Positions 7,146 through 7,231 of a DNA stretch of 7,231 bases are shown here, piece after piece. The position numbers were made by a program, and so were the translations under genes. The stretch spans positions 5,171 to 12,401 of the forward strand of contig DHWS01000012.1 in the NCBI GenBank assembly GCA_002413305.1, given 5' to 3'. The notes under the pieces were generated by a model. That model was given only the letters and a program-made list of their open reading frames with translations. It made no database searches and was not told the DNA's origin. Source of the stretch: Actinobacteria bacterium UBA5176. GTDB taxonomy: Bacteria > Actinomycetota > UBA4738. Positions within the stretch are counted from its first letter, which is position 1; the number at the start of each line of letters is the position of its first letter.

Positions 7146-7175
7146 TTGCCGCTTCGGCCTTCCCGCTGATACAAC
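7146..7175 (+). promoter_or_regulatory. Candidate promoter for the ParA-type gene, possibly leaderless
   Basis: TTGCCG (7146-7151) and TACAAC (7170-7175) are separated by 18 bases and each match the housekeeping consensus at four of six positions. Transcription would start about 7-10 bases after the -10, at 7182-7185, essentially at the ATG (7185). No Shine-Dalgarno site is visible before that ATG, which fits a leaderless transcript, common in actinobacteria. This is inference from pattern only. Confidence 0.4.
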
Positions 7176-7184
7176 GAGCCCGAC

Positions 7185-7231
7185 ATGGGCCGGGTCATCG
7201 CCATCGCGAACCAGAAGGGCGGCGTCGCCAA
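7185..7231 (+). CDS. ParA/MinD-type ATPase, 3' end beyond window (partial)
   Basis: Only the first 15 codons plus two bases are present, reading MGRVIAIANQKGGVA and then AA. This is the first beta-strand and the start of the deviant Walker A motif (KGGVxKT) of ParA/Soj-family ATPases. The two final bases are compatible with the signature lysine codon. Such ATPases act in chromosome or plasmid segregation and in protein positioning, as ATP-dependent dimers on DNA or membrane. IANQKGG is more typical of ParA/Soj than of MinD or nitrogenase-type members. The exact subtype cannot be told without the rest of the gene and its neighbours (a ParB or ScpA/ScpB gene would be informative). It follows the DUF2207 stop by 71 bases and probably has its own promoter. 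Confidence 0.85.
   Translation, partial: MGRVIAIANQKGGVA

Noticed and set aside
7121..7158. Short hairpins (CCCG/CGGG at 7121-7135, CGGCA/TGCCG at 7138-7151, GCCG/CGGC at 7148-7158) as a terminator after DUF2207
   Set aside because: Stems are only 4-5 bp, partly mutually exclusive, and there is no following T-tract; not distinguishable from chance at this GC content.

Overview
The window is a high-GC (roughly two-thirds GC by eye), gene-dense bacterial chromosomal segment. It most likely comes from an actinobacterium, possibly an uncultured lineage. The reasons are a DUF3039 gene (a family I know only from Actinobacteria), an AcnA-type aconitase with a long linker insert, strong third-position G/C bias, Shine-Dalgarno (SD) sites next to GTG/ATG starts, and TANNNT-like -10 elements. 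I see no tRNA, rRNA, CRISPR array, insertion sequence, phage gene or attachment site.

Left part (1-2290, plus strand): the C-terminal ~762 residues of aconitate hydratase A, entering from beyond the left edge with all three Fe-S cysteines present. It converges on a three-gene minus-strand cluster (3508 down to 2303): a 109-residue unrecognised basic protein, a YqgE/AlgH (UPF0301) protein and a DUF3039 protein, with gaps of only 17 and 13 bases, so probably one operon. The two stop codons facing each other are separated by exactly 12 bases, which form a perfect palindrome.

Right part (plus strand): after a 216-base divergent promoter region come a secreted Asp-box (BNR) beta-propeller protein (3725-5182) and, 8 bases later, a DUF2207 membrane protein (5191-7113). 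The pair looks co-transcribed and translationally coupled, with both products exposed at the cell surface. The last 47 bases start a ParA/MinD-type ATPase, cut inside its deviant Walker A motif. It may be transcribed as a leaderless mRNA.

Most of this is recognisable housekeeping and envelope content. I do not see a clear new multi-gene system. The least explained items are the orphan basic protein ahead of the AlgH gene, the anomalous AlgH start (possibly a one-base indel), the propeller-DUF2207 pair, and the [12 protein letters not shown] motif in the aconitase linker.
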